This document shows positions 25,805 through 35,022 of a stretch of DNA of 64,000 nt, one piece after another. The translations under genes and the position numbers were made by a program. Position 1 is the first letter of the stretch. Each line of letters starts with the position of its first letter. The stretch comes from Pontibacter sp. E15-1 (lineage in GTDB: Bacteria > Bacteroidota > Bacteroidia > Cytophagales > Hymenobacteraceae), in the NCBI RefSeq assembly GCF_022601975.1, contig NZ_JAKVIR010000011.1:62001-126000 (forward strand), in the 5' to 3' direction. Under the pieces are notes generated by a model, which saw only the letters and a program-made list of their open reading frames with translations, was not told where the DNA came from and searched no databases.

Positions 25805-25839
25805 AGAAGAGACTGCCATAGGTATGAGCAGTCTCTTCT
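25805..25839 (-). terminator. Terminator of the paoABC-like operon
   Basis: Perfect arms AGAAGAGACTGC (25805-25816) / GCAGTCTCTTCT (25828-25839); on the minus strand it is followed by GCTCTGTTTT. It separates the three structural genes from xdhC, which suggests partial read-through or a separate xdhC transcript. Confidence 0.7.
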
Positions 25840-25882
25840 GATGCCAGTTTTCAATTAGTGCAAGTTTAACTCATGCAAGTAT

Positions 25883-28108
25883 TTACATCACCTTGTCCAG
25901 AGTGATCGGGAGATTGCGCACGCGCTTTCCGGTGGCATGATACACCGCATTGGCGATAGCCCCAGCCACTCCCGCGATGCCAATTTCCCCGAGTCCCTTG
26001 GCTCCGATCGGGTTCACGATCTCGTCGTGCTCCTCCACAAAAATAACATCTATCGAATGAATATCCGCATTTACGGGCACATGGTATTCGGCCAGGTTGT
26101 GGTTCATGAAGCGGCCATACGTCGTATCCATCAGCGACTCCTCCTCAAGTGCCATGCCGATGCCCCAGACCACGCCACCAAGTATCTGGCTTTCCGCGGT
26201 TTTGGTGTTGATGATGCGGCCGCCGGCGATGGCGCTTACCACTCGCGTAACCTTGATCGTTCCGAAGTCCTCGTCTACCCGTACCTCCACAAACACGGCA
26301 GAATGGGCATATGGAGCATACTTTTTCTGCTTTTCGGCAGGCTTAGAGGTCACTTCCTCTTCCAGATAGTTTATTTCAGCGCTGCGCATGATCCTGGTAA
26401 CAGCCAGCGCTTTGGAAGGATCGCTTCGAAGCCGCATATGCCCTTCCGAGAAAATGACTTCGTCATAACCTGCCGTGGCAAACGGCGTGTCTTTCACTTT
26501 TCGGGCAAGCTTCAGCAGGCGCTTGCCGATGGCGTCGCACACAAGCGTTACGGCAGACCCAACGGAGGAAACAGTCCAGGAGCCGCCTTCCAGCGGCGCG
26601 TCTGGCAAGGCAGAGTCCCCGAGCTTAAAGCTCACATCCTCCAGTTGCAAGCCGAGGGTTTCAGCGGCCAGCTGCGTCATCACGGTATAGGTGCCCGTGC
26701 CGATATCGGCGGTGGCGCTGCTCACGGTCAGTTTGCCGTCCACCGTCAGGAGGGCTTTGGCGCTGGCCTGCTGCTGTGATGCCTCCCAGGCACCTGACGC
26801 CATACCCCAGCCAATCAATTGATGCCCCTCCTTCATGGAACGTGGCTCCGGGTTTCGCTTTTCCCACCCAAACTTCTCTGCGCCCTGGCGGTAGCACTCC
26901 CGCAGTTCCTTGCTGGTGAACGGGGCGTCCTCGTTTTGGTCTTTTTCGGTATAATTTTTCAGGCGGAGCGCCACTGGGTTGATGCCCGATGCCGCTGCCA
27001 GCTCATCCATGGCGCTCTCCAGCGCAAACTGGCCTGTGGACCCTCCGGGCGCACGCATGTCCAAAGGGGTATACACGTCGAGCCCGATCAGCTTATAATC
27101 AAAAGCCACGTTGTCGCACTGATAGAGCACGTTCTGCCATACCACCACATTCTCGGCGTAATCCTCAAACCGGGATGTCTCCCCGAATGCCTCGTGCCGC
27201 ACGGCCTCCAGCTTCCCCTCCTTCGATGCCCCCAGTTGGAGCTTCTGGATTGTGGCCGGACGATGCCCGAAGGAGAACATCTGTTGCCGCGTAAGCATGA
27301 CCCGCACCGGGCGCTTTAGCTCCAGGGCAGCCATCACCGTCAGGAAAAGCTGGTACTGGGGGCGAAGGCCGGAGCCAAAGGCGCCCCCCACAAACGGAGA
27401 GCGCACGCGGGCATCCTTCGGCTTGAGCCCGAAAATCTGGTCGATATACTTCTGGCTGTTCTGCACGCTCTGCGTTTTGTCATATATGGTCAGTGTGCCG
27501 TCTTCTTCCCAAATGGCCGTCGAGGCGTGCATCTCCATCGGGTTGTGGTGCTCCGAGGTATGGGTATACTCCTCTGATATCTGCATGGCAGCGCTGGCGA
27601 AGGCGGCGGCCATATCGCCCCGCGCATCAGGTGGCGGCTGCGACTTATATTTCTCAGGGGTATAGGCTTTCTCGCGGTTTCCCTCAAAATCTGTTGAGAA
27701 AGGGGCATCTTCATACGTTACATTCACCAACGTGGCGCCGTAACGGGCCGCTTCAAAGGTGTCGGCGACGACCAGGGCGATAGGCTGTTGGCTGAACTGG
27801 ATTTCATCGCTGTACAGTGGCCGGAACGGAGAGCCCGGCGGTGAGTCCTCATCCTGATAACTTTTGTCGAACCACGCCGTTTGGGGGCGGTTTTCGTGTG
27901 TGAATACCTGCAGCACGCCATCCAGTTGCAGGGCCTCTGTTGTATCGATGGATTTGATTTTCCCTTTTGCGATCCTGCTGGAAACCACGAAGCCATACGT
28001 AAGCCCCGGTGAATCGAATTCGGCCGCATACTTGGCCTGGCCCGTCACCTTCAGGCGTCCGTCCACACGGTTGGTGGGTTTCCCGATATAGTCTGTTTTC
28101 ATAGTCAT
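25883..28108 (-). CDS. paoC: Xanthine-oxidase-family molybdopterin-binding subunit (PaoC-like)
   Basis: 741 aa, the large catalytic subunit. It begins IGKPTNRVDGRLKVTGQAKYAAEF, carries FVGGAFGSGLRP (cofactor-binding loop), DMRAPGGSTGQFALESAMDELA, and near the C-terminus GAKGLGEIGIAGVAGAIANAVYHATG, whose Glu is the catalytic base in this family. The closest described arrangement is the E. coli PaoABC aldehyde oxidoreductase, which uses molybdopterin cytosine dinucleotide; the PaoB-type middle subunit next door supports that over xanthine dehydrogenase. No Tat signal on any subunit, so a cytosolic complex is expected here. Start overlaps the FAD-subunit stop by 4 bp (ATGA). Confidence 0.87.
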   Translation of the reverse strand: MTMKTDYIGKPTNRVDGRLKVTGQAKYAAEFDSPGLTYGFVVSSRIAKGKIKSIDTTEALQLDGVLQVFTHENRPQTAWFDKSYQDEDSPPGSPFRPLYSDEIQFSQQPIALVVADTFEAARYGATLVNVTYEDAPFSTDFEGNREKAYTPEKYKSQPPPDARGDMAAAFASAAMQISEEYTHTSEHHNPMEMHASTAIWEEDGTLTIYDKTQSVQNSQKYIDQIFGLKPKDARVRSPFVGGAFGSGLRPQYQLFLTVMAALELKRPVRVMLTRQQMFSFGHRPATIQKLQLGASKEGKLEAVRHEAFGETSRFEDYAENVVVWQNVLYQCDNVAFDYKLIGLDVYTPLDMRAPGGSTGQFALESAMDELAAASGINPVALRLKNYTEKDQNEDAPFTSKELRECYRQGAEKFGWEKRNPEPRSMKEGHQLIGWGMASGAWEASQQQASAKALLTVDGKLTVSSATADIGTGTYTVMTQLAAETLGLQLEDVSFKLGDSALPDAPLEGGSWTVSSVGSAVTLVCDAIGKRLLKLARKVKDTPFATAGYDEVIFSEGHMRLRSDPSKALAVTRIMRSAEINYLEEEVTSKPAEKQKKYAPYAHSAVFVEVRVDEDFGTIKVTRVVSAIAGGRIINTKTAESQILGGVVWGIGMALEEESLMDTTYGRFMNHNLAEYHVPVNADIHSIDVIFVEEHDEIVNPIGAKGLGEIGIAGVAGAIANAVYHATGKRVRNLPITLDKVM

Positions 28109-29094
28109 GCCTTATTTTCGGTTGCTTGCTGCAGCGCACGCACAATGGCCCGCTTTGCCAGCTCGATTTTAAATGTGTTATGGCCGTATCCTTTGGCCCC
28201 TTCCAGGTATGCCTCCGCCACTTTCCTGAAATTCTCTGCTGTGGCTGGCTGGCCGTGCAGCAATGCCTCGGCCTCGGGCTTGCGCCATGGCTTGTGGGCC
28301 ACCCCACCCAGCGCGATGCGGGCTTCTTTCACCACGCCGTCTTCCAGTAGAAGGCCTGCGGCCACCGACACGAGCGCAAAAGCGTACGAGGCCCTGTCCC
28401 GCACCTTCACGTAGGCATAATGGTCTGCGAAGCCCTGGGCAGGCAGTTCGATGGAAGTGATGATCTCGTCCTGATTCAGGTTGGTGTCCTGCTCGGGCGT
28501 GTCGCCTGGCAGGCGATGGAACTCCGCAAACGGTATGCCTCTTTCGCCATTTGGCCCGGTTACGTGCACCACGGCACCTAAGGCTGCAAGCGCAACGCAC
28601 ATGTCACTGGGGTGCGTGGCGATACAGTGCTCGCTTTCACCGAGTATGGCGTGGATGCGGTTAAAACCGGTGATGGCGGCGCATCCGGAGCCCGGCTCCC
28701 GCTTGTTGCAGGGTGTGGCTTTGTCGTAGAAATAATAGCATCGGGTGCGCTGCAGCAGGTTGCCGCCGTCTGTGGCCTTGTTGCGCAGCTGCGCGGTGGC
28801 TCCGGCAAGTATGGCATGCGACAGCAGCGGGTAGCGCGTTTCAACCTGCTCGTGATAGGCCGTGTCGGCATTTGTGACCAGCGCTCCCAGCCGTAGCCCT
28901 CCTTCCGGGGTGTCTTCCACTGTGCTTAGCGCCAGCCTGGTGATATCCACGATGTGGCGCGGATGCATCACATCTATCTTCATGAGGTCCAGCAGGTTGG
29001 TGCCGCCAGCTATAAACCTGGCTTCCTCGTTTCCGGCAACCTCGTTCACGGCTTCGGCGACGTCGCCGGCGCGGGTATAGGTAAAACTCCTCAT
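28105..29094 (-). CDS. paoB: FAD-binding subunit with extra iron-sulfur site (PaoB-like)
   Basis: 329 aa. FIAGGTNLLDLMKIDVMHP is the FAD pyrophosphate-binding motif of the CO dehydrogenase/xanthine oxidase FAD subunit. In the middle, RTRCYYFYDKATPCNKREPG and SGCAAITGF, then SEHCIATHPSDMC, give the cysteine pattern that binds a [4Fe-4S] cluster in E. coli PaoB and is absent from ordinary xanthine dehydrogenases. The subunit should carry electrons from the [2Fe-2S] subunit to an acceptor. Start overlaps the upstream gene by 4 bp; translational coupling along the operon is likely. Confidence 0.88.
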   Translation of the reverse strand: MRSFTYTRAGDVAEAVNEVAGNEEARFIAGGTNLLDLMKIDVMHPRHIVDITRLALSTVEDTPEGGLRLGALVTNADTAYHEQVETRYPLLSHAILAGATAQLRNKATDGGNLLQRTRCYYFYDKATPCNKREPGSGCAAITGFNRIHAILGESEHCIATHPSDMCVALAALGAVVHVTGPNGERGIPFAEFHRLPGDTPEQDTNLNQDEIITSIELPAQGFADHYAYVKVRDRASYAFALVSVAAGLLLEDGVVKEARIALGGVAHKPWRKPEAEALLHGQPATAENFRKVAEAYLEGAKGYGHNTFKIELAKRAIVRALQQATENKA

Positions 29095-29618
29095 TGGGCC
29101 TTGCTCCTTTCCAGTGCTTCCTGCACCACTTTAAAAATATTGGTATAAGCCCCACAGCGGCAGATGTTTCCACTCATCAGGTCGCGGATATCATCCGGGG
29201 TTTTGGCTTTGCCCTCGTTGATCAGTCCAATCGCGGAGCAAATTTGCCCAGAGGTGCAGTAGCCGCACTGGAATGCATCGTGGTCGATGAAGGCCTGCTG
29301 CACTGGGTGCAATTCCTCGCCATTCGCCACGCCCTCGATGGTGGTGACGCTGGATCCGTCGTGCATCACGGCGAGCGTGAGGCAGGAGTTGATGCGCTTG
29401 CCATCCAGCAGGACGGTACAGGCTCCGCACTGGCCATGGTCGCAGCCTTTTTTGGTGCCGGTAAGCTGCAGGTGCTCCCGCAGCATGTCCAGCACCGAGA
29501 TCCAGGGTTCCAGCTCCAGCTGGTGCTGGGTTCCGTTGATGGTGATGCGAACCGACTGCTTGGGAGGCAGCCATGGTGCTGCCTTCTCGATCGTTTCGGG
29601 TTGCTGTTTGTTGCTCAT
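29091..29618 (-). CDS. paoA: [2Fe-2S] subunit of aldehyde oxidoreductase (PaoA-like)
   Basis: 175 aa from the ATG of MSNKQQPETIEK; an in-frame ATG at 29681 adds 21 residues without family similarity. First cluster: CDHGQCGACTVLLDG with a later Cys; second cluster: QCGYCTSGQI and NICRCGAY. E. coli PaoA has a Tat leader for periplasmic export of the complex; here the N-terminus is a short proline-containing stretch with no twin Arg, so the complex is predicted to stay in the cytoplasm. First gene of the paoA-paoB-paoC-xdhC order. Confidence 0.88.
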   Translation of the reverse strand: MSNKQQPETIEKAAPWLPPKQSVRITINGTQHQLELEPWISVLDMLREHLQLTGTKKGCDHGQCGACTVLLDGKRINSCLTLAVMHDGSSVTTIEGVANGEELHPVQQAFIDHDAFQCGYCTSGQICSAIGLINEGKAKTPDDIRDLMSGNICRCGAYTNIFKVVQEALERSKAQ

Positions 29619-29868
29619 AGTACTTGGGTTGAGGTGAAAATAAAGCATGCATTGCAAGTTGCAATATCGCTGAGGACTCACTTTCTAGGGAAAGGCAAGA
29701 CGGAAGTAGGGTATTGAATCAAAGCTGGTGCCGTACCGACTCCCCTAACGGCGCGCATGGTAACTGCTGCTTGCTAGTACGCGGAACGATTTGGGCAGGT
29801 TCAGGGGGTTTTGCTTATTACTGCTTTACAGAAGTATCGAATCAGAGCGCAAATTGTCCATCTGCCTC

Positions 29869-29929
29869 ATACCCCCACAAACGCAAACAGGCCCGAGATC
29901 TTCGGGCCTGTTTGCGTTTGTGGGGGTAT
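29869..29929. terminator. Terminator with a perfect 28-bp stem
   Basis: Left arm 29869-29896 begins ATACCCCCACAAACG and right arm 29902-29929 is its exact complement, with loop GATCT. It follows the CZB-like stop (29937, minus strand) by a few bases. The stem is much longer than usual rho-independent terminators. It includes the TATACC-type word at both ends. Confidence 0.85.
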
Positions 29930-29936
29930 AATCTGG

Positions 29937-30308
29937 TTAAAAACTATCGCTCATCTCAAGGCTGGAAAGCCTTTTCTCGAACTGGCTAAGGGTGGTAAGA
30001 AACTGCTCAGAACCGAGCTCTATTTCTTTCAGTCCTTCGTGGGCCTGCTCGATACGGCCGCTGTCGTATACTCTGAAGAGTTGCAGGGCATGAGAGGTCA
30101 GGGTCTGATGCGTCCGGTGAAGCATGCGCAATTCTGGCTCCTGACTGTAATGCTCTCCCCCGGTCACCCGGAACCATTCCATAATCGGCCCACGCTGCGA
30201 AAAGAAATCGACATCCTGCTTGCCGCCATAAAGCACCGAGCGCACTTTAGACTTAAACAGGATATGCTTGATTCTTAACTGCTGAAAATCTATCTGGTAT
30301 TGCTGCAT
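29937..30308 (-). CDS. CZB-like (chemoreceptor zinc-binding) helical protein
   Basis: 123 aa, all helical, cytosolic. IKHILFKSKVRSVLYGG, later MEWFRVTGG and LHRTHQTLTSHALQLF give the His pattern of the CZB four-helix domain (one His in the first helix, an HxxxH-type pair in the third). The Cys that normally completes the zinc site before GxW is missing: the region reads FFSQRGPIMEW. CZB domains sense zinc or hypochlorous acid through that Cys, so this one is altered or binds metal differently. It lies 45 bp downstream of the PAS-only gene and is probably cotranscribed. Confidence 0.55.
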   Translation of the reverse strand: MQQYQIDFQQLRIKHILFKSKVRSVLYGGKQDVDFFSQRGPIMEWFRVTGGEHYSQEPELRMLHRTHQTLTSHALQLFRVYDSGRIEQAHEGLKEIELGSEQFLTTLSQFEKRLSSLEMSDSF

Positions 30309-30353
30309 GAATTGCTTCCTATACTATGGGCTAAGGTTTTTGCGTCATAAACG

Positions 30354-31625
30354 CTATAAAGATGCATGCCCTGATTCATGGAGCTTATGCTTGAGGTTCA
30401 CCATTTCGCTCACGTCTAGTGCGAATACCAGAATACCGGAAACTGAATCATGCTCGTTGTAAAGAGGCTGGTAACTGAAGTTAATGTAGATCTCCTCCAG
30501 TTCTCCTGTATTCGAACGATCGATCTTGACACATCGTTCATTTGCCGTAAATATTTCGCCTGTTTGGTATACATTGTCCAGCAACTCTATAATTCCTTGC
30601 TCCACCACTTCCGGAAGTGCCTCCGCCACAGTCCTTCCGATCAACTCTTTGTCAGGGAAAAGTCCCTGGTAGAGTGGGTTGACCAACTCGAAGCGGTGGT
30701 CCGGCCCTTTCAGGATGCACATCATGGCGGGTGCCTGCATAATCACACGTGTCAGGCTTCTGCGTTCCGCTTCAGCCTTTCGGAAGGCGTCCTGCACCTG
30801 ATCGGACAATACAGAGGCCTGCTCGTTGACTACAAGCAGCTCATGCACCATATGGCGGGTATCGTGAATATCGGTGGAGCTGCTTACCCACATCTCCACC
30901 TCCCCCTGGGCATTTTTCATGGGCGTGCTTCGGGTAGAATGCCAGCGGAAGGTTCCGTTCTTATCCAATATCCTGACTTCTGCCTGCAGGTTTGTCTGGT
31001 CCCTCATGGCGCTTTCCCATCGCTGGCGGAGCAGCGACACGTCATCGGGGTGCACAAAGTCGCTCCAGAGGCTGGCGAATAACTGCGCCATCGAGCGCCC
31101 TGTATAACTTATCCAGCTTTGGTTAAAGTAAATAGGCTCTCCGTTCGCTTTGCTGGTGCTGATCAGCATCGGGATTGCTTCGGCCATGAAGCGGTATTTG
31201 CGCTCACTTGCTATAAGCGCCTGCTTTGCCATTTCCCGCTCCGTCACATCGGTGGTGCGCTGCACAATATACATCACCTCTCCGTCATCGTCCAGCACAG
31301 GGGTATGGGTTGCTTCCCAGTAGCGAAAATCATAGCCGCCACCCAACTCCTCCGGGCGCGGGATATCATACCGGGTTACCGGGAAATAATCAATCTTTTT
31401 CGTTTTCAGGGCGTTGTCGAGTGAATCACGTAATGTTTTCACGTTTCGCGACCCCTCGTCATGCGGATTGTCCGGGAATTCCTCCAGCAGGTACTTCCCA
31501 ATCAGGTCCTCCCGCTTGCGTATCGTCGCCTTCAGGTATGCCTCGGTAGCATCCAGTACCTTATACTCTGTAGATAGAATGACAATCGACTCGGGGATCG
31601 ATAGAAAAAGCTTTTTATAATCCAT
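30354..31625 (-). CDS. PAS-only sensor protein (three PAS domains, no kinase)
   Basis: 423 aa. PAS 1 (about 1-120) opens FLSIPESIVILSTEYKVLDATEAYL and ends IVQRTTDVTERE; PAS 2 (about 140-260) has IYFNQSWISYTGRS, FVHPDD and DGxxRW-like GTFRWH; a short coiled coil (about 260-300) leads to PAS 3 (about 300-410), ending LVFALDVSEMVNLKHKLHE. The coding frame stops there with no His-kinase, GGDEF or other output domain. It could pass its signal through the CZB-like protein encoded next, or be a truncated kinase. No frameshift remnant of a kinase was seen downstream. Confidence 0.8.
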   Translation of the reverse strand: MDYKKLFLSIPESIVILSTEYKVLDATEAYLKATIRKREDLIGKYLLEEFPDNPHDEGSRNVKTLRDSLDNALKTKKIDYFPVTRYDIPRPEELGGGYDFRYWEATHTPVLDDDGEVMYIVQRTTDVTEREMAKQALIASERKYRFMAEAIPMLISTSKANGEPIYFNQSWISYTGRSMAQLFASLWSDFVHPDDVSLLRQRWESAMRDQTNLQAEVRILDKNGTFRWHSTRSTPMKNAQGEVEMWVSSSTDIHDTRHMVHELLVVNEQASVLSDQVQDAFRKAEAERRSLTRVIMQAPAMMCILKGPDHRFELVNPLYQGLFPDKELIGRTVAEALPEVVEQGIIELLDNVYQTGEIFTANERCVKIDRSNTGELEEIYINFSYQPLYNEHDSVSGILVFALDVSEMVNLKHKLHESGHASL

Positions 31626-31921
31626 TTTAATAAAGGCTTAATGTAGCTGCGGGGAAACATGTTTCTTCACACAGCAAGATAGTTAATTATGGCCAAAAGC
31701 TGTTACCACATCGTAAGACATATTGCCGTCAAACAAATTTGCCTTCCGCATGTTTTTGCAGGAAACCACCTCGTCCCAGCCTACCCAAATCAACATGCTG
31801 AGCGTCTGCAAAGTAACGTCCTGCATTTAAAAGGCATGGTTGTTTGCGGCATTTTTGCGCTGTGCGGCAACAAGTGGACTTAGGATAAGGTAGCAATAAA
31901 GGAAATCATAGTATATAGAAC

Positions 31922-32461
31922 ATGGATAACGAAGAAAAAAAAAATGAGCTGGCCACTTTCGCCGGAGGGTGCTTCTGGTGCATGGTCAAGCCTTTCGACC
32001 AATGGCCGGGTATAAAAAAAGTAATATCAGGTTATACAGGCGGCCATACCGAAAACCCTACTTACGAACAGGTATGCTCCGACACCACGGGACATTATGA
32101 GGCGGTGCAAATCACCTTCGACCCCAGCGTGATCTCCTACAAAGAGCTACTGGAGGTATTCTGGCAACAGGTTGACCCTACGGATGCCGGTGGACAATTT
32201 GGTGACCGCGGCTCGTCTTACCAAACGGCAATTTTCTACCACTCCGAGGAGCAAAAGATACAGGCCGAAGAGTCAAAAAAGCAGGTGGATGAACACGGCC
32301 CTTTTTCACGGCCCATTGTCACCCCAATCCTGCCAGCCAAAACCTTCTACCCTGCCGAGGAATACCACCAGGACTATTATAAAAAGAACCCCGCGCATTA
32401 CCAGCGCTACAATGTAGGCTCGGGCAGAGCCGGACATAACCAACGGCACTGGAACAAGTAA
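31922..32461 (+). CDS. msrA: Peptide methionine sulfoxide reductase MsrA
   Basis: 179 aa. [13 protein letters not shown] carries the catalytic Cys17 (GGCFW motif); [30 protein letters not shown] and [27 protein letters not shown] are the standard MsrA blocks. It reduces the S epimer of methionine sulfoxide in oxidised proteins. No signal peptide, so cytosolic. No MsrB gene is adjacent. The gene stands alone, with about 200 bp before the next start. Confidence 0.95.
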   Translation: MDNEEKKNELATFAGGCFWCMVKPFDQWPGIKKVISGYTGGHTENPTYEQVCSDTTGHYEAVQITFDPSVISYKELLEVFWQQVDPTDAGGQFGDRGSSYQTAIFYHSEEQKIQAEESKKQVDEHGPFSRPIVTPILPAKTFYPAEEYHQDYYKKNPAHYQRYNVGSGRAGHNQRHWNK

Positions 32462-32670
32462 CAAATCAGAAAATCATATAGAGAATGAACTTATAAAGGG
32501 AGCCAGCGAATCAGCTGAGCTGCCTTCTTTGTATTATAGCAAGGATAAAAAACTGCTATATGCTGGAAGTTATACCCTGCGGAATGATAGATGGAGAAAT
32601 AGCGAAATACCCTATATTGGCTTTGCAACCGCTACCTGTTTGTAGCACCCATCGATCCAAAAAGCACAAG

Positions 32671-34686
32671 ATGAAACAAAAAATCCTCTTACTGGCGCTG
32701 CTGCTTACCTTCGGGTTTGCTGCCATGGCACAGCTGAAATCCAGTTCCACTCCCAGCTATTCCGTGCAATCGCCGGACGGCAAAATTACTGCCACGGTCG
32801 CGCTTCAAGACAAAATCATCTATACTGTGCAGCATGAGGGCGATGTGGTGATTGCCCCGTCGCCCATTTCCATGCAGCTGGACGACGGCGAAACGCTCGG
32901 GGCAAGCCCGCGCCTGAAGAGCCCGAAAAGCAACACGGTGAACCAGCGTATCGCGACGCCTTTTTACAAACGGGCACAGGTAGAGGACAAGTACAATGAA
33001 CTGGTTTTAAACTTCCGGGGCGGTTACAGCGTCATCTTCCGGGCGTATAACGATGGCGTGGCATACCGCTTCTCCACATCCAGAAAAAAGGATTTTCGGG
33101 TGCTCAACGAGGAGGCCACCTTTAACTTTGCCGCCGATCATACTGCCATCGTGCCCTACGTGAAGCAGGAGAAGAAAACCACCATCGAAGAGCAGTTCAA
33201 CACCTCCTTTGAGAACACCTATACCCACAGCCCGCTGTCCCGGCTGGACCCGGAACACCTCGCGTTTATGCCGTTGGTGGTAGATGTTGGGAAGGGGAAG
33301 AAAGTGGCCATCACGGAGGCGGACCTGGAGAGCTATCCGGGCATGTACCTGATCAACAAAACCGGTGGCTATACCCTGACGGGCGTGTTTGCCGCATACC
33401 CCAAGCGCGTGGAGCAAGCCGGACACAACATGCTGCAGATGTTTGTAAGAGAGCGTGAGGGGTATATCGCCAGGGCAAAAGGCACCCGTAGCTTCCCGTG
33501 GCGCGTCATGGTCATCTCCACCGACGACAAGCAGCTTGCCGACAGCGACATGGTGTATAAACTGGCGGCTCCCTCGCGCCTGAAGGACATATCCTGGATA
33601 AAGCCTGGCAAAGTGGCCTGGGATTGGTGGAACGACTGGAACATCTCCGGGGTGGATTTTGAGGCGGGCATCAACAACCCAACCTACAAATACTACATTG
33701 ATTTTGCGGCGGCCAACAACATCGAGTATGTTATCCTCGATGAAGGCTGGGCCGTGAACATGAAGGCTGACCTGATGCAGGTAGTCTCGGAGATCGACCT
33801 GAAGGAACTCATCGCCTATGCCGGGCAGAAGCATGTGGGCATCATCCTTTGGGCTGGCTTCCATGCCTTCAACCGAGACATGGAAAACGTAGCAAAGCAC
33901 TATGCCGACCTGGGCGTGAAGGGCTTTAAGGTAGATTTTATGGACCGAGACGACCAGGAAATGGTAGACTTCTTTTACCGCGCCGCCGCAGTGGGTGCCA
34001 AGAACAAGCTCCTCATGGACTTCCATGGAGCCTACAAGCCTACCGGTCTGCAGCGCACCTACCCCAACGTGATTAACTTTGAGGGCGTGCACGGGCTGGA
34101 GCAGATGAAATGGTCGGGCCCCGAGGTAGACCAGGTGACATATGACGTGACCATGCCCTTCATCCGGATGCTGGCTGGCCCGATTGACTATACGCAGGGC
34201 GCCATGCGCAACGCCACCCGCGACAGCTACCGCCCGGTTAACTCCGAGCCGATGAGCCAGGGCACCCGAAGCCGCCAACTGGCCGAGTACGTGGTCTTCG
34301 AGTCGCCGATAAACATGCTGGCTGACAGCCCTACCAACTATATGAAAGAGCAGGAAAGCACCACCTTTATGGCAGCCGTGCCCGAGGTATGGGACGAGAC
34401 GGTGGCGCTGAGCGGGGCCATAGGCGAGCAGATTGCCATTGCCCGCCGCAAAGGCAACGTATGGTATGTGGGTGCCCTCACCAACTGGGACCCGCGGGAG
34501 ATGGAACTGGATCTGTCTTTTCTGCCTGAGGGTAGCTACAAGGCTGAAATATTCCGCGATGGCTTGAACGCCAGCCGAAACGCCGCCGACTATATCCATG
34601 AAACTATCGCTGTGCCGCAAAATAAAAAACTCAGCGCGCGCATGGCACCCGGGGGCGGCTACGTGGCCCGGATCTATCCACATTAA
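32671..34686 (+). CDS. Exported GH97 glycoside hydrolase
   Basis: 671 aa from the ATG of MKQKILLLALLLTFGFAAMAQ, a clean signal peptide; an in-frame ATG at 32560 adds a non-signal leader. The N-terminal beta-sandwich begins YSVQSPDGKITATVAL; the (beta/alpha)8 barrel includes WDWWNDWNISGVDF, YVILDEGWA, GVKGFKVDFMDRDDQ (Asp near 424) and INFEGVHGLEQMKW (Glu near 471). The Asp and Glu at these places match the retaining GH97 branch (alpha-galactosidase type) rather than inverting SusB alpha-glucosidases, but this is by memory of motifs. Acts in the periplasm on alpha-linked sugars. No SusC/D nearby. Confidence 0.87.
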   Translation: MKQKILLLALLLTFGFAAMAQLKSSSTPSYSVQSPDGKITATVALQDKIIYTVQHEGDVVIAPSPISMQLDDGETLGASPRLKSPKSNTVNQRIATPFYKRAQVEDKYNELVLNFRGGYSVIFRAYNDGVAYRFSTSRKKDFRVLNEEATFNFAADHTAIVPYVKQEKKTTIEEQFNTSFENTYTHSPLSRLDPEHLAFMPLVVDVGKGKKVAITEADLESYPGMYLINKTGGYTLTGVFAAYPKRVEQAGHNMLQMFVREREGYIARAKGTRSFPWRVMVISTDDKQLADSDMVYKLAAPSRLKDISWIKPGKVAWDWWNDWNISGVDFEAGINNPTYKYYIDFAAANNIEYVILDEGWAVNMKADLMQVVSEIDLKELIAYAGQKHVGIILWAGFHAFNRDMENVAKHYADLGVKGFKVDFMDRDDQEMVDFFYRAAAVGAKNKLLMDFHGAYKPTGLQRTYPNVINFEGVHGLEQMKWSGPEVDQVTYDVTMPFIRMLAGPIDYTQGAMRNATRDSYRPVNSEPMSQGTRSRQLAEYVVFESPINMLADSPTNYMKEQESTTFMAAVPEVWDETVALSGAIGEQIAIARRKGNVWYVGALTNWDPREMELDLSFLPEGSYKAEIFRDGLNASRNAADYIHETIAVPQNKKLSARMAPGGGYVARIYPH

Positions 34687-34711
34687 AGAGCTACTGGCGC
34701 ATTTATACCAC

Positions 34712-34749
34712 AAAGGCCTGCTACACACCATACGTGCAGCAGGCCTTTT
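34712..34749 (+). terminator. Terminator of the GH97 gene
   Basis: AAAGGCCTGCT (34712-34722) pairs with AGCAGGCCTTTT (34738-34749), about 25 bp after the stop codon, ending in a T-run. Confidence 0.8.
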
Positions 34750-34808
34750 CGGTAAACGGTCGCCTCCTGATACCACTATCAATTATATTTTGCACAGTCA
34801 AATTTGAC

Positions 34809-35022
34809 GTTACGCAAGTGAGCCGCGCAGTTCTTAAAAGTCCCCCTTGGGGGTAGGGGCCCTCGACGAAGAAGGGGGCAGGGGGATGAGAGGCGGCCGA
34901 AACAGCCTTTTCTGCTCTTGCTTGATAAAAAACAGCTTCTAAATATCTCTCAGGTGATTGCCCGCAGGGAGTGTCATCCCCCAACCCCCTTCAAAGGGGG
35001 ACAAAAGTAGGTATTGCGTAAC
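34809..35022. mobile_element. MITE-like element with GTTACGCAA terminal inverted repeats
   Basis: 214 bp bounded by GTTACGCAA (34809-34817) and TTGCGTAAC (35014-35022). Inside are inverted C-run/G-run blocks: AGTCCCCCTTGGGGGT near the left end and TCAAAGGGGGAC near the right, plus GGGGGATGA and TCATCCCCC. No transposase is encoded. Similar GTCCCCCTT/AAGGGGGAC repeats are frequent between genes in Bacteroidota. Mobility by a transposase elsewhere is inferred from the terminal repeats. Confidence 0.65.

Noticed and set aside
25787..25819. Upstream start for xdhC
   Set aside because: It falls inside the terminator hairpin of the preceding operon.
25883..29618. Xanthine dehydrogenase XdhABC
   Set aside because: The FAD subunit has the extra cysteine set of PaoB, so the aldehyde oxidoreductase type fits better; purine catabolic genes are absent nearby.
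33007..34782. 591-codon minus-strand open frame
   Set aside because: Antisense to the GH97 gene; composition is rich in His, Val and Gly with no domain, as expected for a shadow of G+C-rich codons.
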